Below are positions 17,171-25,766 of a stretch of 64,000 nucleotides of DNA, piece by piece. Source of the DNA: Sphingomicrobium lutaoense (GTDB lineage Bacteria > Pseudomonadota > Alphaproteobacteria > Sphingomonadales > Sphingomonadaceae); NCBI RefSeq assembly GCF_014195685.1, contig NZ_JACICF010000001.1:218992-282991 (forward strand), in the 5' to 3' direction. The position numbers and the translations under genes are program-made. Position 1 is the stretch's first letter; each line of letters opens with the position of its first letter. Below the pieces are notes generated by a model. It saw only the letters and a program-made list of their open reading frames with translations, ran no database searches and had not been told where the DNA came from.

Positions 17171-17200
17171 GTCTAACTCGCCCGGTAGTGGTTAGACAAT
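17171..17200. repeat. Left-end GTTAGAC repeats (possible arm-type sites)
   Basis: The heptamer GTTAGAC occurs inverted at 17171-17177 and direct at 17191-17197, the latter within GGTTAGACAAT (17190-17200). The same 11-mer occurs near the right end at 28661-28671, with a variant at 28714-28724. Position inside each att site is what integrase or excisionase arm sites would show; this is inference. The rest of 17135-17488 holds no recognisable gene. Confidence 0.35.
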
Positions 17201-17488
17201 CTTTCGCCCGATTGACTTCTTCAATCCCAAAGCGCCCGTCGCGCCCTGTTGTAAACTGGGCTGATAACTGGCCGTCCACTTGCAGCGCTGGGCATCAATG
17301 TCCATTCGGCCGGCGCTATCCCAAAATGTCCGCCAACGAGCCTATTGCGGACGTGGGTTGCAGGGTGGGAAAGAGCGAAATTAGCCTTTCGCCATCAACG
17401 TGGTCCTTAACGGCGTCATTAATTTCTGTTAACTAAGTGCCGCTCGATAAACATCTAAGGATGGAATGTGAAAACATAGGAGCAGGTC

Positions 17489-18475
17489 ATGATAAGCACT
17501 CCTAGGTATGCGTTCTCGCTTCTTGCAGCCAGCGTGTTGATTTCAACCGCAGTCGCGGCGGCGCCTCCCCCAGATCGTGGCGGTGGTGGAGGTAAAGGCA
17601 AAGGCGGTGATGATCCGGCTGAAGCATTTGAGCCTGCTTACGTCCACACACGTTCGGGAAGACCTCCGACCCTCGTTCTCGCCAATCGAGATTTTAGTGC
17701 CACAGGCACCATAAGTGTCGTGAGCGACGCTCGGTCCAGAGGGTTGGATCATGCACCAGACGAAGGTCGCACGCTTACCGAAGAGCACAGAGCTCTGTGG
17801 GAAACCCGATATACGATGGCCGAGGACGGTGCGATTACCGTTATTGACCGGACTTTGCTGCATGACGGGGAAAATAGTGCGGCCAGAGTCCATTGCATCG
17901 CGACAGCTGCTAACGGTGCTAGAGCATACTCGCTAAATTCTACGACAGGCGGGGAATTGAAGATCAAGACAGCTTCTGGCGAGAACCTCACTTATTATAA
18001 TGTCGGCGTAATAGACTCCTGCGACTATTTTGGTGATGGTTCGAGGCTCGCCGCTATCAAGAATCTTCCAGGCGCCGAGGGCTTTGAGCTGGTTACGATA
18101 GATGTGGCTACTGGCGCACAGACCTTGTTGCTTACGGTCAAGGATGAAGGGCTGGATCTGGACGAGGTGGAGGTCGCGCGTGATGGTCAGTCTTTTCTGC
18201 TAAGCTGGACTGACCGTCGAGACTCTACTGCGGTTCCATTAATCAGCGAGTGGAGAGCAGGCGAAACTCTATTGGAAGGCACCGTTATCGCCTACGAAGC
18301 CAGCCAAGGCAGCTACATATGCGATTTCAACTCAAATAATTTGCCAGATGACGGATACGTCTACCGAAGTAGTGCGGGGAGGCACCCTACTTGGATAGAA
18401 CAAGTAGACGGCGAACCCAAAGTGCTGATCGAAAAAATGAAAGGCGACGTTTATCGTCTCAAGCCCGCTTGCTAG
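17489..18475 (+). CDS. Secreted TolB/PD40-like protein of unknown function
   Basis: Protein of 328 residues with a Sec signal peptide (ending near STAVAAAPPP) followed by a Gly/Lys-rich spacer (RGGGGGKGKGGDD). The rest looks like repeated beta strands of a TolB/PD40-type propeller: YVHTRSGRPPTLVLANRDFS, then GTISVVS, later RDGQSFLLSWTDRRD. Four cysteines (in RVHCIA, DSCDYF, SYICDF and the C-terminal KPAC) could form disulfides in the periplasm. GGAG precedes ATG 17489. Its layout resembles that of the gene at 24782 at the other side of the island. Less GC-rich than the host genes. Function unknown. Confidence 0.7.
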   Translation: MISTPRYAFSLLAASVLISTAVAAAPPPDRGGGGGKGKGGDDPAEAFEPAYVHTRSGRPPTLVLANRDFSATGTISVVSDARSRGLDHAPDEGRTLTEEHRALWETRYTMAEDGAITVIDRTLLHDGENSAARVHCIATAANGARAYSLNSTTGGELKIKTASGENLTYYNVGVIDSCDYFGDGSRLAAIKNLPGAEGFELVTIDVATGAQTLLLTVKDEGLDLDEVEVARDGQSFLLSWTDRRDSTAVPLISEWRAGETLLEGTVIAYEASQGSYICDFNSNNLPDDGYVYRSSAGRHPTWIEQVDGEPKVLIEKMKGDVYRLKPAC

Positions 18476-18572
18476 AGTGTGAAAGCTCGGCCTCTCGCAC
18501 GCCCCTGGTGCAGGGCTTGCCTTGGATGCTGAGAACCGCGGCACCTCAAACGTCCGCTTTCCACGCTCGAAG

Positions 18573-18603
18573 TGGACGCCAGCAGGCTGAAGGCTGGCGT
18601 CCA
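18573..18603. terminator. 11-bp perfect hairpin (possible terminator)
   Basis: Stem 18573-18583 with 18593-18603, 9-base loop, about 100 bases after the stop of the gene ending at 18475. No T-run follows on either strand, so it may instead be a leftover repeat. It lies next to the remnant junction at 18620. Confidence 0.35.
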
Positions 18604-18619
18604 TATTCAGTTAAATCTC

Positions 18620-18664
18620 CATTGCCAACCCCAAGACAATGAACGCAAATTCGCCTGCCTGAGC
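18620..18664 (-). pseudogene. 45-bp Kef-antiporter gene fragment
   Basis: Read on the minus strand, this segment encodes AQAGEFAFIVLGLAM, nearly the same as AQAGEFAFIVVGLAM in the Kef-type gene at 23649-23693. The two 45-base stretches differ at only about four positions. It is fused, in a different frame, to the broken amidohydrolase. This shows that a second Kef-like gene once lay here or that a fragment was copied. Confidence 0.65.
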
Positions 18665-18978
18665 GCTGCTAGGATTTTCGCCTGTAGTTGCTTGAGGTCT
18701 GGCCAGACTTCGGCTTCAGGGAAGAAATGGAAGAGTGGCGCGGGAGCATTTTTTGGGCAAGGCCGCTTAACCCCCACCAGGATATTGTCTCCGATCTTGT
18801 CCCAAGTCCTGATCTCTTCAAAGGACGTCGCCGTGACCACAGCCGATTTCACGTTGTGCTCTGATATTTCCCCACGAGATCTCGAGCGCGCGCCTTCAGT
18901 ATCGCTCCAAGGCCAATTGCCGTGTTGATGAACATCGAAGACCGGAGAGGCCAAACTTAGACGAAGAGCACTGATCAC
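18665..18978 (-). pseudogene. Truncated amidohydrolase (N-terminal fragment only)
   Basis: About 105 codons that match the start of an amidohydrolase_2-type protein: the metal-binding VFDVHQHGNW, then HNVKSAVVTATSFEEIRTW, KIGDNILVGVKRPCP and VWPDLKQLQAKI. A complete enzyme of this family has about 300-400 residues; here the coding sequence stops making sense at about 18665 and the frame closes at 18607 in foreign sequence. The remaining two thirds, including other metal ligands, are absent. ATG 18978 may still be translated into a dead fragment. It lies in the otherwise gene-free stretch 18476-19163 of the island; no transposon is seen at the break. Confidence 0.65.
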
Positions 18979-19163
18979 ACCAGCACTCTACTTTGGGTAA
19001 GTGTTTAATCGAGGCGCGGGGGGGCGGGATTAAGATTCCAATATGACATATGCGTAGACGCGCCCACGTTTACGGTAGTCCGCAAATCAGAGGCTAGTTT
19101 GGCCTGTCCATTCTTCGAGTGCCTTTAACGATCCGGTAAAAAGTTGCTTACTAAGAGGTCGCC

Positions 19164-21218
19164 GTGAAGTTCCAGCGTACCCGCACCGGATTTTGGACGA
19201 AAAAGCTCTCTGACACTCCTACTCTGGAGGTCGAGCGGGCTCATCGACTGATGAGCTATGCCGAAGAATTTGAGGATCGGTGGTTCTGGGAAACAGACGC
19301 TGAAGGGCGCCTCACCTATCTCTCTAAGAATGTTGCTGAACAAATTGAGATGTTCGGCATCAAAACAATCGGAGAGCCACTAGCAAGCGTCTTTCGTCTC
19401 GACCAGGGCGACGCTCAACATTCTCGCTCCCTAAATTTCCACATCGTGTCGCGCACATCCTTCTCAAATTACCCCGTTCGTGGGGTTAGGGGACTGAGCG
19501 AAAGCTGGTGGTCAATGTCGGGGAGGCCGTGGTTCGACAACGACGGCGAGCTTAAAGGCTTTGTAGGTTCCGGCACGGACCTAACCAAAACGCGCAAACA
19601 AGAAGCGACCATCAGGCGTTTGGCGTTAACGGATAGCCTGACAGGGCTGGCGAACCGGCAGCAGATGCAAGACAACCTGTCAGGGTTGCTCAACGGGTCT
19701 CTACGCACGAAACCTCTATGCGCTCTGATGATGCTCGATCTCGACGGCTTCAAGGGAGTGAACGACACATTAGGTCATCCTGTGGGTGACTCACTTCTTA
19801 TCCAAGTGGCCGAAAGGCTATCTTCTGCAGTCGCGGAAGTGGGAATTGTCGGCCGCTTGGGGGGAGACGAATTTCAAATCCTTGTCCTGGAGGACCGCAG
19901 CAGAGAAAGTCTGTCGCGGCTTGGATTTAAGATAATCGATGAGATTTCAGCGCCCTACTCTGTGGACGGATATTCGATCACCATTAGCTGTTCCATCGGA
20001 ATCTCTCTCGCTGACGCGGATAGCAACCCTGAAACACTTGTGAGAAACGCAGATATTGCCCTTTACGCTGCCAAGGCTAGCGGAAGAGCAACCTGTTTCT
20101 TTTTCGAGGACGAAATGCTGGCTAACGCCCAGCGCCGAAAGAAGCTGGAAGACGACCTAAGAACCGCTCTCAGCTCGGATCAGTTCAAGCTGATGTATCA
20201 GCCCATAGTAGCAACGCAATCAGAAGAGCTGACTGGCTTTGAGGCTTTGTTGCGGTGGACGCACCCTACCGAGGGAGACATTGCCCCAAGCGAGTTCATA
20301 CCTGTTGCTGAAGACTGCGGCCTGATCCAGCAGATCGGTGATTGGGTCATTAGGAGCGCGACCCGCATTATCGCAGAGTTACCGGAAGACCTCCGCGTGG
20401 CCGTAAATGTCTCGGCAATTCAGTTCTCGAATCCAACATTGCTTTCTACGCTGGCTAACGCAATCGCCGAGAGTCAGATCGACCCTTCACGGCTTGAGCT
20501 GGAGATCACCGAAAGCGTCTTTGTCGACAACGAAGGCAGATCCGAAAAAACTTTCCGTGCGCTGAAAGATTTGGGTGTGAGGCTTGCTCTCGACGATTTT
20601 GGGACAGGTTATTCGAGTTTGTCCTATTTGCAGGATACCCCCTTCGACAAAATCAAGATCGACCAAAGCTTCGTTAGAGGTGCAGTGGATCCTAGGAGCA
20701 GGAACTCTGCGATCATTGAATCGATCGTCGCGCTATCGAAGGCACTGAATATGGAGACAACCGCTGAGGGCGTGGAACATCAGGATGAGATTGAACTGAT
20801 CCGAAAGCTCGGATGTAGCCACATCCAAGGATATGTTTATGGGCCCGCCATGGACATAACTGACATCATCCCGAAGTTAAGAACCGGCTCTAGGAAGATG
20901 CCCGCAATCGGTCCAAAACGAAGCCGCAGCCCTCGGATGAGCCTCGTTCGCAGCACAATGATGACCTTAAACCAAGACCGAAAGCCGGTAGTGGTTAGGA
21001 ATATTTCGGAAACCGGGGCGCTGCTCGATCAAGTTGGCGATACAACGGAGATGTTGGGCGTCACGGTCCTACTCGACCTGCTCCAACATAAGTTATCTGA
21101 AGCTAAAGTCCGGTGGGTGGGAGATGGACGCGCCGGGGTCGAGTTTCATGAACCGATCTCATTGAAAGACGTCGAGGCAAGAAAAGACGGCTTCTCCAGC
21201 ACGCGCCAAAGCGCTTGA
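19164..21218 (+). CDS. PAS-GGDEF-EAL-PilZ cyclic-di-GMP protein
   Basis: Soluble signalling protein of 684 residues. PAS-like sensor at about 30-150 (WFWETDAEGRLTYLS), GGDEF domain at about 150-315 with an intact GGDEF and DSLTGLANR, EAL domain at about 325-575 with GFEALLRW, NVSAIQF, ELEITES, DDFGTGYSSLSYL and AEGVEH, and a C-terminal PilZ domain at about 585-670 with RNISETG. Catalytic motifs for both synthesis and breakdown of c-di-GMP look intact, and PilZ would bind it, so output may be self-regulated. There are no membrane segments. It sits in the island upstream of a separate small PilZ gene on the same strand. The start has no strong Shine-Dalgarno. Confidence 0.92.
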   Translation: MKFQRTRTGFWTKKLSDTPTLEVERAHRLMSYAEEFEDRWFWETDAEGRLTYLSKNVAEQIEMFGIKTIGEPLASVFRLDQGDAQHSRSLNFHIVSRTSFSNYPVRGVRGLSESWWSMSGRPWFDNDGELKGFVGSGTDLTKTRKQEATIRRLALTDSLTGLANRQQMQDNLSGLLNGSLRTKPLCALMMLDLDGFKGVNDTLGHPVGDSLLIQVAERLSSAVAEVGIVGRLGGDEFQILVLEDRSRESLSRLGFKIIDEISAPYSVDGYSITISCSIGISLADADSNPETLVRNADIALYAAKASGRATCFFFEDEMLANAQRRKKLEDDLRTALSSDQFKLMYQPIVATQSEELTGFEALLRWTHPTEGDIAPSEFIPVAEDCGLIQQIGDWVIRSATRIIAELPEDLRVAVNVSAIQFSNPTLLSTLANAIAESQIDPSRLELEITESVFVDNEGRSEKTFRALKDLGVRLALDDFGTGYSSLSYLQDTPFDKIKIDQSFVRGAVDPRSRNSAIIESIVALSKALNMETTAEGVEHQDEIELIRKLGCSHIQGYVYGPAMDITDIIPKLRTGSRKMPAIGPKRSRSPRMSLVRSTMMTLNQDRKPVVVRNISETGALLDQVGDTTEMLGVTVLLDLLQHKLSEAKVRWVGDGRAGVEFHEPISLKDVEARKDGFSSTRQSA

Positions 21219-21454
21219 AAGATTTGATCATGAAGGGTGGCTCCGATTCACCGGATTGTTCGCATTAGACTGACGGTAGCCTTATCCACGAGCCTGAATA
21301 AATGAAGCGAGCCCACTTAGGAGGGCGGCTCGTTCCGTCGCTGTTGATGAACTTAGTGGGAATGAGCGGTCGACCAGATTTACCGAATTCCGAGGTTGGA
21401 AAACGCCATACTCCATCCGACATTCCCCCTGTCTGATCACGAAAACTGGGTTGC

Positions 21455-21727
21455 ATGAACCTCGATCGAAGAGTGCCAAGACGCCCATTTATGCCGACTG
21501 CAGAGGTTCGCGAACCCGGAGCGCGTCCTCAAAGCCTTAAAGTGTTGGATGTTAGCGAGTTTGGTTGCCGAGTCTCGCTCGTTAATCGCGTAAAACTCGA
21601 CACGAAGGTATTCGTCAGAATTCCAGGGATTGAAGCGATCCCCGTCTGGTCGGTCGCAGGGCGCCACCTCAATTCGGCTCGCCTATTACCAGCATGTCAA
21701 TGGGCAACGCTCGCAGCAAGGAGTTAG
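21455..21727 (+). CDS. Small PilZ-domain protein, possibly frameshifted at the 3' end
   Basis: Open frame of 90 residues with the c-di-GMP-binding signatures of PilZ: RRVPRR (arginine motif, residues 5-10) and LDVSEFG (DxSxxG). After VWSV (21644-21655) the usual PilZ ending is missing in this frame, but another frame reads RRAPPQFGSPI, which resembles the expected last strand, so a one-base shift is likely. The present end overlaps the convergent Usp gene by 59 bases. The start lacks a clear ribosome site. It may be an intact short protein, but a decaying gene is equally plausible. The 236 bases upstream (21219-21454) show nothing recognisable. Confidence 0.55.
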   Translation: MNLDRRVPRRPFMPTAEVREPGARPQSLKVLDVSEFGCRVSLVNRVKLDTKVFVRIPGIEAIPVWSVAGRHLNSARLLPACQWATLAARS

Positions 21728-22487
21728 CCGTGCTTCCGATTATAGCCCGCCGAAGTCGGGATTCTCCCTGGTTGCCAAGCACTAATAAGTCAGCCCCACT
21801 GTTCAGAATATCATTTTGTAGAACCGTCCCCGCGCCACCGTACACCAATTGTGTAGTTACACGCTTTCGCGCATCTGAGCTAAGCTCATTCAGAATTTTT
21901 TCGAACAATCCTTTGTAAAATTTTGCGGCGCCATGTCGTGCAGTTTCCCTGTTTTGCCATCGTTCGAACGGCACCTCGAAGGCGTGAATTAATTGAAAAT
22001 CCGCGTCGTCAAACAGACCCATGGCCTTTTTAAACGCTTCGAGCGAAGGAGGGTGAAAGTCCGTCGCGCACGCGACGTTCGCGTAACATCGTGTTGCCCT
22101 GTTTTTTGCCACAAGCACGGGGACGGGTGAGCGGCAGATGACATGCTCTACCACGGTTCCTAACAAGAACTCTTTCACCCCGCGAGACCGTGCCAAGCCC
22201 AAGACAATTAGACGGGCGTCTTCTTCCTGAGCAACGCTGATGACGCCATCGGCGGCACACTGACGTGGATATCTAAACCTAATACCATTATTTTGCTGGG
22301 GAAGCACCGAACGCATGCGCTCATCAAGAATATTTTGCGGAGGCGGCTCCGTGACCGCATGACCAAGGGCGTGCACAAGCACGACTTCTGCGTTCCACTT
22401 CTCGCCTAACTTCACTGCTCGATCGATTGCCCGATCAGCCTCCGCGCGAAAATCGGTACCAACGACAATCTTTCCGTTAGTGGCCAA
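21669..22487 (-). CDS. Tandem universal stress protein (UspA family)
   Basis: Cytoplasmic protein of 272 residues with two Usp domains. Domain 1 (about 5-125) begins KIVVGTDF and ends with GTVVEHVICRSPVPVLVAK, an ATP-binding-type G-2x-G-like loop variant. Domain 2 (about 135-272) begins ANVACATDFHPPS and ends LLVLGNQGESRLRRAIIGST, then a SLLRALPIDMLVIG tail with the typical G-rich loop. Divergent from the Kef-type antiporter at 22605, about 117 bases apart, which suggests shared control and a regulatory partnership. The 3' end overlaps the PilZ frame. A second, unrelated Usp lies at 31956-32801. Confidence 0.88.
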   Translation of the reverse strand: MATNGKIVVGTDFRAEADRAIDRAVKLGEKWNAEVVLVHALGHAVTEPPPQNILDERMRSVLPQQNNGIRFRYPRQCAADGVISVAQEEDARLIVLGLARSRGVKEFLLGTVVEHVICRSPVPVLVAKNRATRCYANVACATDFHPPSLEAFKKAMGLFDDADFQLIHAFEVPFERWQNRETARHGAAKFYKGLFEKILNELSSDARKRVTTQLVYGGAGTVLQNDILNSGADLLVLGNQGESRLRRAIIGSTANSLLRALPIDMLVIGEPN

Positions 22488-22604
22488 TTCTCGCTCCGCG
22501 TTCGCCAGCTACAATAACCAAACTTAACATCTGAGGTCTTGTCGCACAATTTTCCTCAGGCGCAGCTATCGACAAGCTACACGGTATCTCGGATGCTCAA
22601 GGCA

Positions 22605-24326
22605 ATGGAATCGCAATTGCATATCCCTTACCTCCGAGAGGTCATTGTCTTCCTGATAATTGCCGGGTTTGTTGTGCCTCTTCTCCAGAGGCGGTTTAGT
22701 GCGGTACTCGGCTATCTGCTCATCGGTGGATTGATCGGTCCGTTTGGACTAGGTTTGTTTGCCGACAAGTTTCCCCTCGTCTCCGTTGTGGTCATCGACG
22801 ACCCGGAGGGGGTTCGGGCGCTGGCCGAGATCGGCGTCGTCTTTCTGCTATTCGCAATTGGCCTTGAATTGTCGCTCGACCGGCTATGGTCCTTGCGAAG
22901 GCTCGTGTTCGGCCTTGGAAGCGCGCAAGTTATATCAACGAGTATACTTATCGCAGGCGTAGCCTACGCTTGGGGGAATTCCGGTTCAGCAGCACTCGTT
23001 TTGGGCTCCTGTCTTGCACTATCCTCGACTGCTATTGTCACACAGTTGCTGATCGAAAAGGGCAGGCTGACAACCCCCCTCGGACGGTCGGTTTTCTCAG
23101 TTCTACTACTGCAGGATCTAGCGGTTGTTCCAATCCTTTTTGTCGTCGGTGTCCTCGGCACTGTATCAGTGGGCCAAAGCGTCCTGGGAGGCTTGGTTGT
23201 AGCGTTATCGGAAGCCGCGTTGACGGTAGTGATAATCTATCTTGTAGGAAGGGTAATCCTTCGGCCCATTTATCGCACCGTCGCCCTGACTGGCAGCCGC
23301 GAGGCGTTCATGGCTATGATCCTCTTAACGGCATTAGGTACAGCGGCAACTACGGGCATGGTCGGCCTATCAATGGCGCTCGGAGCATTTTTAGCGGGTT
23401 TGCTAATCGCCGAGACCGAATATCGACACCAGGTCGAAGTCGACATTGAGCCATTTAAAGGACTGATGCTCGGACTTTTCTTCATGTCGGTCGGGATGGG
23501 CATCGACTGGCGAGTCCTAGGAGACTCCCCAGTCTTGATTGCCGCATCGGTCATTGGCTTGATAGCGATCAAGGCTGCAATAAACATTGGGCTATTCCTG
23601 CTTTGGCGTATACCCACAAACCGTGCAGTGGAGGGCGGACTGCTTCTCGCTCAAGCAGGCGAGTTCGCGTTCATTGTCGTGGGGTTGGCAATGACGCTCG
23701 CTCTGATCCCGGATTCAACCGGGCAATTTATGCTGATTGTCGCTAGCCTTTCCATGATCCTGACACCCAGCATAGCAGCTATAGCGCGTACACTGAGCCA
23801 GAGGATCAAGGGAAGCAGTTGGTCAAGCCAAGTAGACACGACTGATCACGCCGAGCACCTTGAAGATCACATCGTGATTGCAGGCTTTGGAAGAGTGGGG
23901 CAAATGATCGCGTCCATTCTCGCACGAGAAGGTCTCGCCTGCCTGGCTATTGACAAAGATCCTACCGTGGCGGCTGAGGGACGATCTGCTGGTCTGCCCG
24001 TGCGCTTTGGAGACGCATCTCGCCTAGAGGTATTGCACAGCGCACACATTAAGCGGGCAAGCGCACTGGTCATTACACTCGACCAGCAGGAACAAACCGA
24101 GACCCTAACTGCCCGAATGCGGGAAGTTGCGCCCCACGTTCCTCTGTTCGTACGCGCGCGTGACGAGGCTCAGGCGGAGGTGCTGATCCGTGCGGGGGCA
24201 ACGGCAGCCGTCCAAGAGACCGTCGAAGCAAGTCTCCAGCTCGCGGCTAAGGTATTGGAAGGCTTTGGCCTGGACCAAAACGCGATTAGGCAGCGCCTCC
24301 AAGGCGGTAAAAATGCCCGCGAGTAG
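22605..24326 (+). CDS. Kef-type K+/H+ (cation/proton) antiporter with RCK/TrkA-N domain
   Basis: Membrane transporter of about 573 residues in the CPA2 (KefB/KefC) family. About 12 hydrophobic helices fill residues 5-395, with motifs VLGYLLIGGLIGPFG, FLLFAIGLELS, ALSSTAIVTQLL, LLLQDLAVVPILF and ALGAFLAGLLIAETEYRHQ. The C-terminus is an RCK/TrkA-N domain (from HIVIAGFGRVGQMIA), which binds nucleotide. It probably exports K+ in exchange for H+ under electrophile or pH stress. Start codons at 22539 (TTG), 22593 and 22605 (ATG) are possible; I chose MESQLHIPYLREV as the usual family start. Divergent from a Usp gene. Part of its sequence recurs at 18620-18664. Confidence 0.9.
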   Translation: MESQLHIPYLREVIVFLIIAGFVVPLLQRRFSAVLGYLLIGGLIGPFGLGLFADKFPLVSVVVIDDPEGVRALAEIGVVFLLFAIGLELSLDRLWSLRRLVFGLGSAQVISTSILIAGVAYAWGNSGSAALVLGSCLALSSTAIVTQLLIEKGRLTTPLGRSVFSVLLLQDLAVVPILFVVGVLGTVSVGQSVLGGLVVALSEAALTVVIIYLVGRVILRPIYRTVALTGSREAFMAMILLTALGTAATTGMVGLSMALGAFLAGLLIAETEYRHQVEVDIEPFKGLMLGLFFMSVGMGIDWRVLGDSPVLIAASVIGLIAIKAAINIGLFLLWRIPTNRAVEGGLLLAQAGEFAFIVVGLAMTLALIPDSTGQFMLIVASLSMILTPSIAAIARTLSQRIKGSSWSSQVDTTDHAEHLEDHIVIAGFGRVGQMIASILAREGLACLAIDKDPTVAAEGRSAGLPVRFGDASRLEVLHSAHIKRASALVITLDQQEQTETLTARMREVAPHVPLFVRARDEAQAEVLIRAGATAAVQETVEASLQLAAKVLEGFGLDQNAIRQRLQGGKNARE

Positions 24327-24722
24327 GATTGGCAGAGCTTAGCAAACCGTTTGAGCGGCAGCGCGCAGGAGATACCCGCTTCTTGATTCTGCAGTTTCTG
24401 CGTACAAGACGATTCGAAAAGGCTCTAGGAAAGCAGGGGGCAGCCGATGAGCAACGGCAATTGGTGGAGCAACCGAAATTGTTGAAAGCTCGGATCTTTC
24501 GTAGCGCTATTCATTTGAGGCCAGTCATCTAGATTGCGTTGTCCGTAGAAAGTGCCTGACTAGGGCCAATGTCCCGATGTCATTGCGTGAATTGGGTGCC
24601 GTCTCGGTCCCGACGGACAGCTAAAGCTTGGCTATGATCACTACCAATCGAGCTCACACCTGCCCGCACGCGCAATTACGATTCTGCTATTTTGGTCAAC
24701 AATCTGGGTGTATAAACCTCAT
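24327..24722. other. Gene-free stretch in the island
   Basis: Between the antiporter stop and the hairpin at 24723 I see no credible gene; the short open frames on either strand have no motifs or ribosome sites. It might hold the promoter for the next gene or old remnants. Confidence 0.5.
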
Positions 24723-24740
24723 CGACTCCGCAAGGAGTCG
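24723..24740 (+). terminator. GNRA hairpin with downstream T-run
   Basis: Perfect 7-bp stem (24723-24729 with 24734-24740) closed by a GCAA tetraloop. A T-run (24752-24756) follows after 11 bases. It lies about 40 bases before the ATG of the gene at 24782, so it is either a terminator for upstream transcription or a 5' leader hairpin. Confidence 0.45.
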
Positions 24741-24781
24741 GGTTCTTCGGGTTTTTGAAACATCGTCCGTGGAGGCGTCAT

Positions 24782-25675
24782 ATGTTTCGGTTGCTCGGTT
24801 GCGCCGCTCTCGCGGCATTTCTCGTTAATCCTGCCAACGCACAATCGGGCGGACCTCCGATAGCTTACACCAAGGTAGATGGATCCTCGATGTCCATTTA
24901 CCTGACGAACCCCAACGGAAGCGGCACTGTCAGGCTGTACACCACCCCTCGAAAGGCCAGTATCGGAGCGCTGGATCTTAAGCCTGGGGGTGGAGAGGTC
25001 GCAATTGTCGAGAGAGCTGGGAGCGTTATCTCGCTTAAACTGCTCAGCTACAATGACAACGGATCGCTAATCGGATCGCCAAGAGTGATTCCGACATCCT
25101 GCGTAGCGACCAAGGTCGACTATCAGCCGATCAGCAGCGACCCACTCCTACTCGTTACGGAGAGCTGCGTTGATGGCTCGAAAATCAGCACCGTTCGGCG
25201 TGATGGGACCGGGTACCAGACGGTGATGGAAACCGTGTCCAATCCAATCCTTGATCATGCCCGGTGGCTCCACGACGGCAGCAACTTTATCTATGTGCTG
25301 TTTGAGGCCTCGCCTTCCTCGGTGCCGTACAAGTTGTGCCGCCTGGACTGTGTGGAGAGCGCAGGAAACCTTTTGTGGACGTCCAATACCGATCTCAGCT
25401 GGGTCGATGTTGCCCGGACATCGAACACGGTCCTCTTCACAGCGGGAGTGTCAACGACAGGCGTTTACATTCATAGGCTCAACATCGACACCGGTGAAAT
25501 ATTGAAGACCTTTATTCACGGAACCGACGGTCATTTTTCACCTGACGATCGCAAGGTGCTTTACGAGACGCCCTATGCGGCAAAGGGCACATACCTGGAC
25601 ATTCACGACACCATGGGTCCCAGTGCTCGGATTACGCCGAAGGGAGACTACGGACCGAAGGACTGGAGGCTTTAA
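24782..25675 (+). CDS. Secreted TolB/PD40-like protein of unknown function
   Basis: Protein of 297 residues with a clear Sec signal peptide (MFRLLGCAALAAFLVNPANA). The mature part looks like a beta-propeller of TolB/PD40 type: PPIAYTKVDG, IYLTNPNGSG, DHARWLHDGSNFIYV and DGHFSPDDRKVLYETPY near the end. ATG 24782 is chosen because GGAGG lies at 24771-24775 and the signal peptide starts there; an earlier in-frame start at 24755 would add a charged leader and is less likely. Five cysteines suggest a periplasmic or exported place. Resembles the gene at 17489 in plan, with weak sequence likeness at the first strands. Function unknown. Confidence 0.72.
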   Translation: MFRLLGCAALAAFLVNPANAQSGGPPIAYTKVDGSSMSIYLTNPNGSGTVRLYTTPRKASIGALDLKPGGGEVAIVERAGSVISLKLLSYNDNGSLIGSPRVIPTSCVATKVDYQPISSDPLLLVTESCVDGSKISTVRRDGTGYQTVMETVSNPILDHARWLHDGSNFIYVLFEASPSSVPYKLCRLDCVESAGNLLWTSNTDLSWVDVARTSNTVLFTAGVSTTGVYIHRLNIDTGEILKTFIHGTDGHFSPDDRKVLYETPYAAKGTYLDIHDTMGPSARITPKGDYGPKDWRL

Positions 25676-25693
25676 CCCGACCTATTCGCAGAA

Positions 25694-25763
25694 ACTGACG
25701 CGCAGCCAGTCAGCCCCCGACTGAATGCTGCCACCCCGCCAGCATCAAACGCTGCGCGTCAGT
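25694..25763. repeat. 13-bp inverted repeat after the PD40-like gene
   Basis: ACTGACGCGCAGC (25694-25706) is repeated in inverse at 25751-25763, spaced 44 bases, with CTTTTT a few bases later. It could act as a terminator for the gene ending at 25675. The rest of 25676-25974 shows nothing recognisable. Confidence 0.45.
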
Positions 25764-25766
25764 CTT
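25752..25766 (+). repeat. 15-bp direct repeat, copy 1 (before HWE kinase gene)
   Basis: CTGCGCGTCAGTCTT, identical to 27469-27483. The two copies bracket the HWE kinase gene. Copy 2 begins 4 bases after that gene's stop. Confidence 0.5.

Noticed and set aside
17022-17279. Minus-strand open frame of 85 codons ending in RTPDLCSAIAALSQ-like residues
   Set aside because: It is the antisense translation of tRNA-Ala, a known false gene call.
17407-17432. Three TTAA motifs resembling CtrA sites before the gene at 17489
   Set aside because: Spacings are 8 and 6 bases, not the 7 of the TTAA-N7-TTAA CtrA site.
17135-17488. Search for an integrase remnant beside attL
   Set aside because: No tyrosine recombinase motif (R-HxxR-Y) seen on either strand.
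24329-24532. Plus-strand frame of 67 codons after the Kef gene
   Set aside because: No ribosome site, no motif, TTG-type start; probably chance.
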